Positions 36,806 through 45,855 of a DNA stretch of 53,940 bases are shown here, one piece after another. Within the stretch, counting starts at the first letter, position 1, and every line of letters starts with the position of its first letter. A program made the position numbers and the translations under genes. Source of the DNA: Microbulbifer okhotskensis (GTDB lineage: Bacteria; Pseudomonadota; Gammaproteobacteria; Pseudomonadales; Cellvibrionaceae). The DNA lies in assembly GCF_023895975.1 (NCBI RefSeq), contig NZ_JALBWM010000021.1, forward strand, positions 1-53,940, written 5' to 3'. The notes under the pieces were generated by a model. That model ran no database searches and was not told the DNA's origin. It worked only from the letters and a program-made list of their open reading frames with translations.

Positions 36806-37723
36806 ATGGGCCGCTCAACATTTCTACTAATAACTTGTTTGGTAATTGCCCCAGTGGTCAATGCCAAACAACTGGCAATTACTTTCGATGATGCCCCCCG
36901 CGCAGCCAATGGCTACTTTGATGGCTCGACCCGGGCGAATACCCTGATAGAAAATCTAAGTAAAAATAAAGTGGGCCGGGTCGCCTTTTTCTCCAACACG
37001 CAATCCCTGGATAAACAAGGGTTGAGTAGAATGCGGCTCTACGATGAGGCCGGGCACCTTATTGGAAATCATACCCACAGCCATCCCAACTTCCTGGATA
37101 CCGACCTCCCCACATACCAGGAGGACTTTCTAAAGGCGCACCAATTACTTAAGCAGTTCAACAATTTCCAACCCTATTTTCGCTTCCCCTATTTGCGCGA
37201 GGGTGAAACACTGGAAAAGCGCGACGGTATGAGAACCCTGCTGCAGAAGAATGAATATAAAAATGCCTATATCACACTGAATAACTACGATTGGTATATC
37301 GAAGTACTTTTCCAGAAGGCTTTAAAAGAGGGTAAATCTGTTGATTTGCAAAGACTCTCCAATATGTACATCGATGTGCTTATGGAAAGTATTGAATATT
37401 ACGACGAAATGGCCATCAAATATCTGGGACGTTCGCCCAAACATGTACTTCTATTGCACGAGACGGACATCTCCGCACTGTTTATCGGCGATCTGGCACA
37501 GCGGTTGAGGCAAGATGGATGGGAGATAATCCCACCGAAAGAGGCATATCAAGATCCGGTTGCTGAATACCAGCTCAATCAACCAATCAAATACAACCCC
37601 GGCAGAATCGGTGAAATTGCTTTAGGCAAAGGACAAAAGAAGGAGCTGTGGCACTACACACTGAACGAAGACTACCTCGAAAAAAGATTCCAACAGGAGG
37701 TTCTGTTGCTCTCGGACAATTAG
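36806..37723 (+). CDS. Secreted polysaccharide deacetylase-family protein
   Basis: A 305-residue NodB-homology enzyme. The signal peptide is MGRSTFLLITCLVIAPVVNA. Motif 1, TFDDAP, has Asp28/Asp29. Motif 2, HTHSH (89-93), supplies the two metal histidines, and motif 3 is RFPYLREGE. Such enzymes remove acetyl groups from chitin, peptidoglycan or other polysaccharides. The insertion between motifs 3 and 4 (residues 150-210, helical and charged) is longer than in classical chitin deacetylases and fits a subgroup found in marine gammaproteobacteria. The substrate is unknown. Confidence 0.88.
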   Translation: MGRSTFLLITCLVIAPVVNAKQLAITFDDAPRAANGYFDGSTRANTLIENLSKNKVGRVAFFSNTQSLDKQGLSRMRLYDEAGHLIGNHTHSHPNFLDTDLPTYQEDFLKAHQLLKQFNNFQPYFRFPYLREGETLEKRDGMRTLLQKNEYKNAYITLNNYDWYIEVLFQKALKEGKSVDLQRLSNMYIDVLMESIEYYDEMAIKYLGRSPKHVLLLHETDISALFIGDLAQRLRQDGWEIIPPKEAYQDPVAEYQLNQPIKYNPGRIGEIALGKGQKKELWHYTLNEDYLEKRFQQEVLLLSDN

Positions 37724-37810
37724 TCCATTCAAGACATTGCCAGACCGGCTGCTTCAGAACCCAGATATCCGTGGAAATGAGTGAATGCGATTGGCAATAA
37801 GCAGTCGGGG

Positions 37811-37841
37811 AAAACTACCACAGGGCGGTAACGCCCTGTGG
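37811..37841 (-). terminator. Intrinsic terminator of panC-panD
   Basis: A 10-bp stem (CCACAGGGCG at 37818-37827 with its complement at 37832-37841, GTAA loop) is followed in the leftward direction by TAGTTTT. It lies 10 bases after the panD stop. Confidence 0.8.
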
Positions 37842-37851
37842 CTAACCCCAT

Positions 37852-38238
37852 TTACACTTCGGCGAGCTGCACCGGAATCGTATTAGTGCTGCGCTCCACC
37901 TTGTTGTTCCCATCCAGGTAAACCAGTTTGGGCTTGTGACTATCCGCCTCACCCTCCGTCAGCTGGGCATAGGAAGCGATAATAATACGATCGCCCACCT
38001 GAACTCTGCGAGCAGCAGCGCCGTTCATGGAAATAATACCGGAGCCTCGCTCGGCCAGAATGACATAGGTGTGCAAGCGTTCGCCATTGGTCACATTGTA
38101 AATATCAATTTTCTCGAATTCACGCAGACCGGCCAGCTCTACCAAGTCTTCATCGATTGCACAGGAGCCGTCATACCAGAGTTCGGCCTGGGTCACCGCG
38201 GCCATGTGCAATTTGCACTTCAACATTTCAATTTGCAT
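37852..38238 (-). CDS. panD: Aspartate 1-decarboxylase
   Basis: PanD makes beta-alanine from aspartate for pantothenate synthesis. The 128-residue proenzyme cleaves itself between Gly24 and Ser25 in YDGSCAI to form the pyruvoyl cofactor. Lys9 and the Tyr58-type residue ([14 protein letters not shown] region) are present. The frame runs into upstream sequence overlapping panC, but the ATG at 38238 agrees with the E. coli N terminus (126 residues). It lies 13 bases after panC. panB is not in the window. Confidence 0.95.
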   Translation of the reverse strand: MQIEMLKCKLHMAAVTQAELWYDGSCAIDEDLVELAGLREFEKIDIYNVTNGERLHTYVILAERGSGIISMNGAAARRVQVGDRIIIASYAQLTEGEADSHKPKLVYLDGNNKVERSTNTIPVQLAEV

Positions 38239-38251
38239 GGGTGGATGCCCC

Positions 38252-39100
38252 TCAGAGTTCCAGGGAAACATTGTCAATCAGGCGCGCTGCACTGGTGTAC
38301 ATAGCGCCCAAAATCGTGATTTGTTTGTCATCATCTGCGGCCGGCTGTAAATCCCGGCTGTAACAGATGCAGAAGTAATCGACCCGAAAGCCTCTATCTT
38401 CTATTCGCTTGCGCGCTTCATCTTCTAAGTCGGTAAAATCTCGACGTCCCGCCACAATCTCATCCTTGACCCAGTTCAGCGACTGGTTCAACACTGCCAC
38501 TCTGGGCCGCTCATCCGTGCTGATATAGCCATTGCGAGAACTCATGGCCAGGCCATCGCCCTCACGGTGTACTGGCGCGGCAACGACTTCCACCGGCATA
38601 CACAGGTCTTCCACCATACGGCGAATCACCGCCAATTGCTGGAAATCTTTAATACCAAAAACCGCCTTGTTCGGCTGCACAATATTGAACAGCTTCGCCA
38701 CGACAGTGGTAACACCCTCAAAATGGCCCGGACGGCTAGCGCCACACAGCACATCGGTCATAGCCGGGCAAACCACACGGGTCTGCTGGTCCATACCGTT
38801 GGGGTATATCTCACTTTCATCCGGGTGAAAGAGGACGTCGCAGTCCGCTTCGCGCAACTTGGCGATATCCCGCTCCATAGTGCGCGGGTAGGTGTCCCAG
38901 TCTTCGTTCAGACCAAACTGCAGGCGATTGACGAAGATAGATACCACCACCAAGTCACAGTGCTGCTGGGCGATCCTGACCAGCTCTATATGGGCATCGT
39001 GTAAATTGCCCATCGTTGGCACAAAGCCGACCGTCTTGCCGTCGCTACGGGCTTGGGCCAGCGCATCGCGCAGGCTTGTTACGTGGTGGAAGACTTGCAT
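38252..39100 (-). CDS. panC: Pantothenate synthetase
   Basis: PanC joins pantoate and beta-alanine with ATP. The 282-residue protein has the nucleotidyltransferase signatures [15 protein letters not shown] (HIGH-like), [14 protein letters not shown] and MSSRNGYIS (KMSKS-like). LHDAH replaces the more common LHEGH, a mild variation. An upstream GTG at 39115 is possible, but the ATG at 39100 ([14 protein letters not shown]) starts like other PanC proteins. It is followed immediately by panD, forming a two-gene pantothenate operon. Confidence 0.94.
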   Translation of the reverse strand: MQVFHHVTSLRDALAQARSDGKTVGFVPTMGNLHDAHIELVRIAQQHCDLVVVSIFVNRLQFGLNEDWDTYPRTMERDIAKLREADCDVLFHPDESEIYPNGMDQQTRVVCPAMTDVLCGASRPGHFEGVTTVVAKLFNIVQPNKAVFGIKDFQQLAVIRRMVEDLCMPVEVVAAPVHREGDGLAMSSRNGYISTDERPRVAVLNQSLNWVKDEIVAGRRDFTDLEDEARKRIEDRGFRVDYFCICYSRDLQPAADDDKQITILGAMYTSAARLIDNVSLEL

Positions 39101-39394
39101 CACTCTACCGCTCACTATGTATCAGCGCGGCATCATACTCGCTGAGACCGGGCGTCTCAACATAGCAAAACGGCCACTTTTATAAAGGTTTCCCCCAAGA
39201 ATCCAGCCTGTGTCCCGGTAAATCAGCCATTGCCAGCCCCTGAATTATGGGTCACCGCCAAATCCCACGACTACGCGAAATTCTACCTCAGCCAGTTCAG
39301 GAAGTGTTCAGTCCCGCCAAGGCAAACTGCACGCCAAGATACACAAAAGACTTCAAACGACATAAAAGAGCCATCCGGGCTCAGGAGCGCTGTT

Positions 39395-40114
39395 ATGAGA
39401 CACTTCGCTACTGCCATCGCCGCTGCGGGCCTATTGCTGATAGCAACCCCCGCGCTGTCCGAAGTGCACCGCGGACACCAACGTGCAATGGACAACGACC
39501 ACCACGGGCAGGGACGAGCTCAACGGGAACAGCGCCACCTGGAACGCGGCCACAAAAAGCATCACGACAATCGCCAGCAGGAAAAGAAACACCGCAGGCA
39601 GGAGCGCAAGAAAGAACAGCACAGGCAAGAGCGCAGGCAAGAGCGCAAGAAAGAACAACGCAGGCAAGAACGCCAGCACCGTCGCGAGGTTCGCCATGCC
39701 TACGACAAAGGTTACAAGAAGGGGCACAATAAAGGTCACAATAAAGGTCACCGACATGAGCGTCGCGCCGCACACCGGCCCCACTACCGTCACGGCTACC
39801 AAGGGCACCGCCCTCACCACCGTCCTTCACACTATGGTTATGGCTATCGCTGGCGCCACCTGCCACGCAACTTTGTCAACATCAATCTGGGAGCGGCGGG
39901 CTTCTACTATAGCGACGGTATCTTTTACCGCCCGGCGTCCCACGGTTATGTCGTCAGTCATGCACCACATGGAGCTGTCGTACACAGCCTGCCGGCCTCA
40001 GCACTGACTGTTATTGTGGGTGGCCTCAATTACTACGTTGCTTATGACACCTACTACTTGTGGGACCACTCCCAGCGCGGCTACCGCGTAGTATCCAAGC
40101 CCGGACTGTTCTGA
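39395..40114 (+). CDS. Secreted DUF6515-type protein with His/Arg/Lys-rich repeat domain
   Basis: A 239-residue exported protein. The signal peptide MRHFATAIAAAGLLLIATPALS ends near residue 22. Residues 25-150 are extremely rich in His, Arg, Lys, Gln and Glu, with RQERKKEQ-type repeats followed by three KGHN/KGHR units. The C-terminal 85 residues (GFYYSDGIFYRPASHGYVV, then VGGLNYYVAYDTYYLW) form the Tyr/Gly-rich DUF6515-like module also found in the 45856 gene. The ATG at 39395 has CAGGAG upstream, while the longer frame from 39230 lacks a signal at its start. The basic His-rich part may bind metal, nucleic acid or acidic polysaccharide. This is inference. A terminator with a UUCG loop follows. 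Confidence 0.78.
   Translation: MRHFATAIAAAGLLLIATPALSEVHRGHQRAMDNDHHGQGRAQREQRHLERGHKKHHDNRQQEKKHRRQERKKEQHRQERRQERKKEQRRQERQHRREVRHAYDKGYKKGHNKGHNKGHRHERRAAHRPHYRHGYQGHRPHHRPSHYGYGYRWRHLPRNFVNINLGAAGFYYSDGIFYRPASHGYVVSHAPHGAVVHSLPASALTVIVGGLNYYVAYDTYYLWDHSQRGYRVVSKPGLF
39594..39659 (+). repeat. In-frame 39-nt period repeat in the basic domain
   Basis: A 27-base unit at 39594-39620 recurs at 39633-39659 with 25 identical bases. The region between them contains further 12-mers of the CAGGCAAGAGCG type, and 39721-39750 holds a second repeat (AAAGGTCACAAT). All are multiples of three, so length changes would keep the frame. Confidence 0.85.
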
Positions 40115-40134
40115 TACCCAATACCCCCCTCCTC

Positions 40135-40158
40135 GGCGGTCTTCGGGCCGCCTTTTTT
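40135..40158 (+). terminator. Intrinsic terminator with UUCG tetraloop
   Basis: The 7-bp stem GGCGGTC/GGCCGCC (one G-T pair) closes a TTCG tetraloop and is followed by six T. It ends the DUF6515-type gene and separates it from speA. Confidence 0.92.
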
Positions 40159-40347
40159 ACCTGCGCAAGCCCTGGATTAATCCCCGTCAATAGCGGCCTG
40201 TCACAGGGTGCGAAAACGCTACCTATCCACTGCATTTTCATTTGCTTTTTTACCTACAAAATTTAGCGTTTTTTTATCTATAGTTATTGCTTTCCGGCCC
40301 TGCTGGGCCCAAGATTCGCGCCCGCCAAATATCAACAGAAAGGCGCC

Positions 40348-42270
40348 ATGAAAAAGCAACAAGTTAAAGATTGGACTTGCGAAGATTCAGCCGAACTCTA
40401 CGGCATCCGCAACTGGGGCGCCGGCTATTTCGATTTAAATGAAAGCGGTGAGATCTCGGTCCAGCTTGAGGGCCCCAACGGAGACTCCCATAGTGTTTCC
40501 CTGATGGACATTGCCCGCGGCGCCACCGAGCGCGGCCTGGGTATGCCCCTGCTATTGCGTATCGAGAATTTGCTCGATGCGCAGATCGCCCGTATCAATG
40601 AAACGTTTGCCCGCGCCATCCATGACTGCGGCTATGGCAACGTGTTTCGCGGTGTCTTCCCAATCAAGGTGAACCAGCAGTGCCAGGTAATCGAGGAGAT
40701 CGCCAGTGCCGGCCGCCGCTTTAATCACGGTTTGGAAGCCGGCAGTAAAGCAGAGCTAATCGCAGCACTATCCATCCTCGACAACACCGAATCCCTGATC
40801 GTCTGCAACGGCTATAAAGATGAGGAGTTTATTAACCTCGGCCTACAGGCCCAGCGCCTGGGGGTACAGGTTTTCTTCGTAGTGGAAACGCCCTCGGAAG
40901 TGGAGACCATTATCCGCTGCGCCGAACGCGAGCAGGTGCGCCCCAATATTGGCGCGCGAATAAAACTCGCCTCCAAAGTGGGCGGCTACTGGAACGCCAC
41001 CAGCGGCGACCGCAGTATCTTTGGCCTCGGCAGTAACGACCTGATCGCCATGGTCGACCAGCTGCGCAGCCACAATATGCTCGACTGCCTCAAGCTGCTG
41101 CATTACCACCTGGGATCGCAGGTGCCGAATATTCGCGATATCCGCACCGGCGTATTGGAAGCCTGCCGCTATTACGCTGATCTGGTTGAAGAAGGCGCGC
41201 CCATGGGCTATCTGGATCTGGGCGGCGGCTTGGCGGTGGACTATGACGGCTCCAAAACCAATTACACTCACTCGAAAAACTACTCCCTGGACGAATACTG
41301 CGTCGACGTGGTGGAAGCCATTATGGGCACCCTCGACAGCGAGGGCGTGGCGCACCCGGTCATTATTACCGAGTCCGGTCGCGCTACCGTGGCTTACTCC
41401 TCGGTGCTGCTGTTCGATATCCTCGACACCACCCGTTTCGAACCGGTGGAACTCGAGCACACCAGGATCAGTGAGGGAGATCATCAGATGCTCCTTAACC
41501 TGCAGGATGCAGTGGGCAGTATCACCCCCAAAAACCTGCAGGAGAGCTATAACGATGCCCTCTACTACCGCGACGAAGTGCGCTCCTTGTACCTGCACGG
41601 TCAAGTGAGCTTGCGCGAGCGCGCCAATGCCGAAAACCTGTTCCTGCAGGGCTCCCAGGAAATTCGCAAGCTCCTCGATGAAGCGGAAGAAATTCCAGCG
41701 GACCTGCAGGCACTACCAGAGGTACTGTCTGATATTTATTACGCGAATATGAGCGTATTCCAGTCGGTGCCGGATATCTGGGCTATCGACCAGGTATTCC
41801 CACTACTGCCCGTTCACCGTCTGGATGAGGCGCCGACGCGCTCCGCCATTATCGCCGACATCACCTGCGACTGTGACGGCAAGATCGATCGCTTTATCGG
41901 CCGCGAGAAAGAGCAAAAAACCCTGCCCTTGCATGAACTGAAAAATGGCGAGGACTATATCCTCGGTACCTTCCTGATCGGCGCCTACCAGGAAACTCTC
42001 GGTGACCTGCACAACCTGTTCGGCGATACCAACGTGGTGAGTGTGCGCATTCAGGAAGATGGCAGTATCGACTTCAGCCACGAGATCCATGGCGACAGTA
42101 TTTCTGATGTACTGAGTTACGTAGAATATCAACCCAAAGCGCTGTTTGAGCGCTTCCGTCGCCTGGCGGAGCGCGCGGTCAAACAGGGGTTGATTACCGT
42201 CGCCCAGCGCAAGCAAATTTTGCAAACCTATACCGCCAGCATGAGCGGTTACACCTACTTTGAAAAATAA
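40348..42270 (+). CDS. speA: Biosynthetic arginine decarboxylase
   Basis: SpeA converts arginine to agmatine. This 640-residue PLP enzyme of the fold III (alanine-racemase-like) type has the PLP Lys in FPIKVNQQ, the substrate-barrel motif GLEAGSKAEL, the glycine loop YLDLGGGLAVDYDG, and the catalytic Cys region DITCDCDGKID near the C terminus. Length fits SpeA (about 635-660). AGAAAGG lies before the ATG. It is the first gene of a rightward cluster with carboxyspermidine dehydrogenase, nspC and speB, which together make spermidine from arginine. Confidence 0.97.
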   Translation: MKKQQVKDWTCEDSAELYGIRNWGAGYFDLNESGEISVQLEGPNGDSHSVSLMDIARGATERGLGMPLLLRIENLLDAQIARINETFARAIHDCGYGNVFRGVFPIKVNQQCQVIEEIASAGRRFNHGLEAGSKAELIAALSILDNTESLIVCNGYKDEEFINLGLQAQRLGVQVFFVVETPSEVETIIRCAEREQVRPNIGARIKLASKVGGYWNATSGDRSIFGLGSNDLIAMVDQLRSHNMLDCLKLLHYHLGSQVPNIRDIRTGVLEACRYYADLVEEGAPMGYLDLGGGLAVDYDGSKTNYTHSKNYSLDEYCVDVVEAIMGTLDSEGVAHPVIITESGRATVAYSSVLLFDILDTTRFEPVELEHTRISEGDHQMLLNLQDAVGSITPKNLQESYNDALYYRDEVRSLYLHGQVSLRERANAENLFLQGSQEIRKLLDEAEEIPADLQALPEVLSDIYYANMSVFQSVPDIWAIDQVFPLLPVHRLDEAPTRSAIIADITCDCDGKIDRFIGREKEQKTLPLHELKNGEDYILGTFLIGAYQETLGDLHNLFGDTNVVSVRIQEDGSIDFSHEIHGDSISDVLSYVEYQPKALFERFRRLAERAVKQGLITVAQRKQILQTYTASMSGYTYFEK

Positions 42271-42327
42271 GGCCCCGCGCCTTTGAGACGATAGCGGCGA
42301 GAAAAGCTGCAGATTAAGGAGATCTTT

Positions 42328-43521
42328 ATGGCCAACGTACTGATCATCGGCGCCGGCGGCGTCGGCCAGGTGGTTGCGCACAAATGCGCGCAGGTTGAGG
42401 AAGTATTTGAAAATATCACCCTCGCCAGCCGCACCAAGAGCAAGTGTGACAAGATTGCAGCCATGCTGCCGCGCAAAATCGATACCGCCGAAGTGGACGC
42501 GGACAATGTGCCGGAGCTGGTCAAGCTAATTAAAAAAGTGAAGCCGGATCTGATCATCAATGTGGCCCTGCCCTACCAGGACCTGCATATCATGGATGCC
42601 TGCCTGGAAACCGGCGTGCACTACATGGACACCGCCAACTACGAGCCGCCGGAAGAGGCCAAGTTCGAATACAAGTGGCAGTGGGCCTACCAGGAAAAGT
42701 TTGAGAAGGCCGGTCTCATGGCTCTGCTCGGCAGCGGTTTCGATCCCGGCGTGACCAGCGTATTTACCGCTTACGCCAAGAAGCATCATTTCGATCGTAT
42801 CCACACCCTGGATATCCTCGACTGCAATGCGGGTGACCACGGCCTGCCGTTCGCCACCAACTTCAATCCGGAAATCAATATCCGCGAGATCACCGCCAAC
42901 GGTCGCTACTGGGAAAACGGTCAGTGGGTAACCACCCAGCCGATGGAAGAGAAGCGTGTTTTCAACTTCCCCGAAGGCATCGGTGACAAGGACATTTACC
43001 TGCTGTATCACGAAGAGCTGGAATCCCTAACCAAACACTTCCCGGAAATCGAGCGCGCGCGCTTCTGGATGACCTTTGGCGACAGCTACCTGAAGCACTT
43101 GGAAGTGCTCCAAAACGTTGGTATGACGGGAATTGAGCCGGTGGAATTCCAGGGCCAGCAAATTGTGCCCATTCAGTTCCTCAAAGAGCTGCTGCCAGAC
43201 CCCGCCAGTCTGGGGCCGCTGACCAAAGGCAAAACCTGCATCGGCAATATTATCCGTGGCAGCAAAGACGGCAAAGAGAAGATCTACTACATCTACAACA
43301 CCTGTGATCACCAGGATTGCTACCAGGAGGTGCAGTCTCAAGCGATTTCCTACACCACCGGTGTACCTGCCATGATCGGCGCCAAGATGATGCTGGAAGG
43401 CAAGTGGATGAAACCCGGCGTGTGGAATGTGGAGCAGATGGACCCGGATCCCTTTATGGACGACCTGAACAAGTACGGCCTGCCCTGGCAGGAAACCTGG
43501 CTGGATAAACCCTTCCAATAA
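42328..43521 (+). CDS. Carboxynorspermidine/carboxyspermidine dehydrogenase
   Basis: A 397-residue saccharopine-dehydrogenase-like enzyme (CANSDH/CASDH). It condenses putrescine or diaminopropane with aspartate semialdehyde and reduces the imine with NADPH to carboxyspermidine or carboxynorspermidine. The N-terminal Rossmann motif is VLIIGAGGVGQVV. The CANSDH-typical blocks are ALPYQDLHIMDACLETG, LLGSGFDPGVTSVFTAYA and ISYTTGVPAMIGA. It lies 57 bases after speA with AAGGAG before the ATG and directly precedes the matching decarboxylase. speA and speB supply putrescine, so carboxyspermidine is the likely main product. Confidence 0.94.
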   Translation: MANVLIIGAGGVGQVVAHKCAQVEEVFENITLASRTKSKCDKIAAMLPRKIDTAEVDADNVPELVKLIKKVKPDLIINVALPYQDLHIMDACLETGVHYMDTANYEPPEEAKFEYKWQWAYQEKFEKAGLMALLGSGFDPGVTSVFTAYAKKHHFDRIHTLDILDCNAGDHGLPFATNFNPEINIREITANGRYWENGQWVTTQPMEEKRVFNFPEGIGDKDIYLLYHEELESLTKHFPEIERARFWMTFGDSYLKHLEVLQNVGMTGIEPVEFQGQQIVPIQFLKELLPDPASLGPLTKGKTCIGNIIRGSKDGKEKIYYIYNTCDHQDCYQEVQSQAISYTTGVPAMIGAKMMLEGKWMKPGVWNVEQMDPDPFMDDLNKYGLPWQETWLDKPFQ

Positions 43522-43594
43522 AACGTACTTTTCTACGACCTTTCCGGGATGGGCCCCAGTGCCCATCCCGCCGTATCAGGATAAAACGCCCCCC

Positions 43595-44788
43595 ATGGAC
43601 CTCACTCCCCGCGTAGATTATTTCGGCAGCTTTGACCCCTGCCGGGTACCCTCGCCCTGTTTTGTTATCGACGAGATCGCCCTGCGCGATAACCTGGAGC
43701 TTCTCGCCGATGTACAAAAGCGCAGCGGTGCCAAGGTGCTCGCCGCACTTAAGGCCTTCTCCATGTTCAGTAGCGGACCCATAGTGGCCGAATACCTGTC
43801 CGGCACCTGCGCCAGTGGCCTGTATGAGGCCAAGTTGGGATTTGAGGAATACGGTGGTCGCCACTTGGGCAAAGAAGTGCACGTATTCAGTGCCGGCTAC
43901 AAGGATGAGGAGCTGCGCGAGATACTGCAGTTTGCCCACCACGTCATCTTTAATTCCTTCTCCCAATGGAAGCGCTACCGAGATATGTGCCTCGATATGC
44001 AAAAGCAGCGCCCGGAGCTTCGTTTCGGCCTGCGCATCAACCCCGAGCACTCCGAAGGCCACACCGACCTCTACGATCCCTGCGCCCCCTGTTCGCGCCT
44101 GGGTATCGTGCGCTCACTATTTGAAGATGAATCGCTGCAAGGCATTACCGGCTTGCACTTCCACACCTTATGCGAACAGGACTTCAAACCACTGCAGCGC
44201 ACCATTGTCGCCGTGGAGGAGAAGTTTGGCGACTTGATCCCGCAGATGGAGTGGATCAATTTCGGCGGCGGCCACCATATCACTCGCCGCGATTACCAAG
44301 TGGATGAACTGGTGGAAGCGGTGCGCGATTTTGCCAGCAAATACGATGTACAGGTCTATCTGGAACCCGGTGAAGCCATCTCCCTATTTGCCGGTATTCT
44401 CGTTGCAGAGGTCGTCGACATCGCCTGGAATGGGGAAAACCAGGCCATCCTCGACGCCTCCGCCACCTGCCATATGCCGGATGTGCTGGAGATGCCTTAC
44501 CGGCCGGAAATCACCGGCGCCTCACGCCCCGGTGAACTACCGCACAGCTACCGTTTGGGCGGGCAGAGTTGCCTGGCCGGCGACAGTATCGGCGAGTACA
44601 GCTTTAGCCAGCCCTTGAGAATCGGAGAACGCCTGGTGTTTGAGGAAATGGCCTACTACACCATGGTAAAAACCAATACTTTCAACGGTATCCCCCTGCC
44701 CGCCATCGCCCTGTGGAATTCGGATAGCGACGATCTAAAAATGATCAAGACCTTCGGCTATGAGGACTTCAAAGAACGCCTCTCCTAG
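43595..44788 (+). CDS. nspC: Carboxynorspermidine/carboxyspermidine decarboxylase
   Basis: A 397-residue PLP-dependent fold III decarboxylase that turns carboxyspermidine into spermidine, or carboxynorspermidine into norspermidine. The PLP Lys lies in VLAALKAFSM, and PSPCFVIDEIALRDNL is the typical NspC N terminus. HFHTLCEQDF and INFGGGHHITRRDY are the further substrate and phosphate motifs, and YLEPGEAI follows. The frame opens at a GTG (43559), but the ATG at 43595 gives a more usual N terminus. Neither start has an ideal ribosome site. Gene order speA-CASDH-nspC-speB argues for spermidine synthesis without S-adenosylmethionine. Confidence 0.93.
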   Translation: MDLTPRVDYFGSFDPCRVPSPCFVIDEIALRDNLELLADVQKRSGAKVLAALKAFSMFSSGPIVAEYLSGTCASGLYEAKLGFEEYGGRHLGKEVHVFSAGYKDEELREILQFAHHVIFNSFSQWKRYRDMCLDMQKQRPELRFGLRINPEHSEGHTDLYDPCAPCSRLGIVRSLFEDESLQGITGLHFHTLCEQDFKPLQRTIVAVEEKFGDLIPQMEWINFGGGHHITRRDYQVDELVEAVRDFASKYDVQVYLEPGEAISLFAGILVAEVVDIAWNGENQAILDASATCHMPDVLEMPYRPEITGASRPGELPHSYRLGGQSCLAGDSIGEYSFSQPLRIGERLVFEEMAYYTMVKTNTFNGIPLPAIALWNSDSDDLKMIKTFGYEDFKERLS

Positions 44789-44872
44789 GGCCTGCGGGCC
44801 CTAAATACCAACCGATCGAAATAGAGAAACGGTGGCAGCCATTCGCGGGCCCCATCGCCAGAGGATATGTAG

Positions 44873-45745
44873 ATGCTGTCAGAAAACGATTACCCCATTT
44901 TTCTCGGCTCCGAAATCGAGCAGCCGAAGCCGGAAGACGCCCTCTTCCATATTATTCCGATCCCCTATGAGGAAACCGTTTCCTACGGCGGCGGCACCGG
45001 CAAAGGCCCGGCGGCCATCCTGGAAGCGTCCTGGCAATTGGAGACATTCGACAATTTCTCCAACCCCTGCGACCTGGGCATCTACACCCACTCGCCGGTC
45101 TCAGTTTCCGGTCCGGCAGAGGAGGTCATGGACAATATCGCCTCAGCCACCAAGGAAGTGCTCACATTGGGTAAAATGCCGGTGGGTATCGGCGGTGAAC
45201 ACTCAGTCACCTGGGGCATTATCAAGGGCTTACTGGATGCGGGCGAAACCGATTTCGGCGTAGTGCAAATAGATGCCCACGCCGACCTGCGCGACCGCTA
45301 TGAGGGCCACAAACACAGCCATGCCAGCGTGATGCGCTTGGTGGTTGAGGCCGGTGTTCCCCTATTCCAGCTAGGCATCCGAGCATTCTGTGAAGAGGAA
45401 GTACAGGCGCGGAAGGATCACAATGTGGACTATCTGGATGCCCATCAGCTGGTACCCAACAACGTACAGGAATTCGAGTTACCGCAGAATTTCCCCAAGA
45501 AAGTCTTCTTTACCCTCGATATCGACGGCATGGACCCCTCAGTCTTCCCCTCTACCGGTACGCCAGTACCCGGTGGCCTGGGCTGGTACCAAACCCTTAA
45601 CCTATTCGAATCCGTCGCTCGCCAAAGAGAGATCATTGGCTTCGATATTCTGGAATTTGCGCCGATCGAGGGCTTTCACGCCTATGATTTCGCTGCCGCA
45701 CAGCTGATGTACAAGTTGATGGGCATTATCCAGCGCAACCGCTGA
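44873..45745 (+). CDS. speB: Agmatinase
   Basis: SpeB hydrolyses agmatine to putrescine and urea, following SpeA. The 290-residue ureohydrolase has the binuclear manganese motifs GGEHS, DAHADLRDRYEG (two Asp and His) and DIDGMDPSVFP (two Asp). These distinguish it from arginases only weakly. The location next to speA is the main support for agmatinase. AGAGGA precedes the ATG. It is the last gene of the polyamine cluster. An inverted repeat begins 41 bases after its stop. Confidence 0.93.
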   Translation: MLSENDYPIFLGSEIEQPKPEDALFHIIPIPYEETVSYGGGTGKGPAAILEASWQLETFDNFSNPCDLGIYTHSPVSVSGPAEEVMDNIASATKEVLTLGKMPVGIGGEHSVTWGIIKGLLDAGETDFGVVQIDAHADLRDRYEGHKHSHASVMRLVVEAGVPLFQLGIRAFCEEEVQARKDHNVDYLDAHQLVPNNVQEFELPQNFPKKVFFTLDIDGMDPSVFPSTGTPVPGGLGWYQTLNLFESVARQREIIGFDILEFAPIEGFHAYDFAAAQLMYKLMGIIQRNR

Positions 45746-45786
45746 CCCACAATTCTGGCTCTGGCACTTTGACAATTCTTAACCAA

Positions 45787-45812
45787 TTATCCTGTCTTAC
45801 CTGACAGGATAA
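45787..45812. promoter_or_regulatory. Inverted repeat containing CTGT-N8-ACAG
   Basis: Ten-bp arms (TTATCCTGTC and complement) flank a 6-base centre. The core fits the LexA spacing CTGT-N8-ACAG, although the inner bases are not the usual AT alternation. It lies between speB and the next DUF6515-type gene. No T tract follows, so an operator role is more likely than termination. Confidence 0.5.
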
Positions 45813-45855
45813 GGGTTAGTATGTCGATGTGAGTAATCACTTCGCTGGAGAAACT

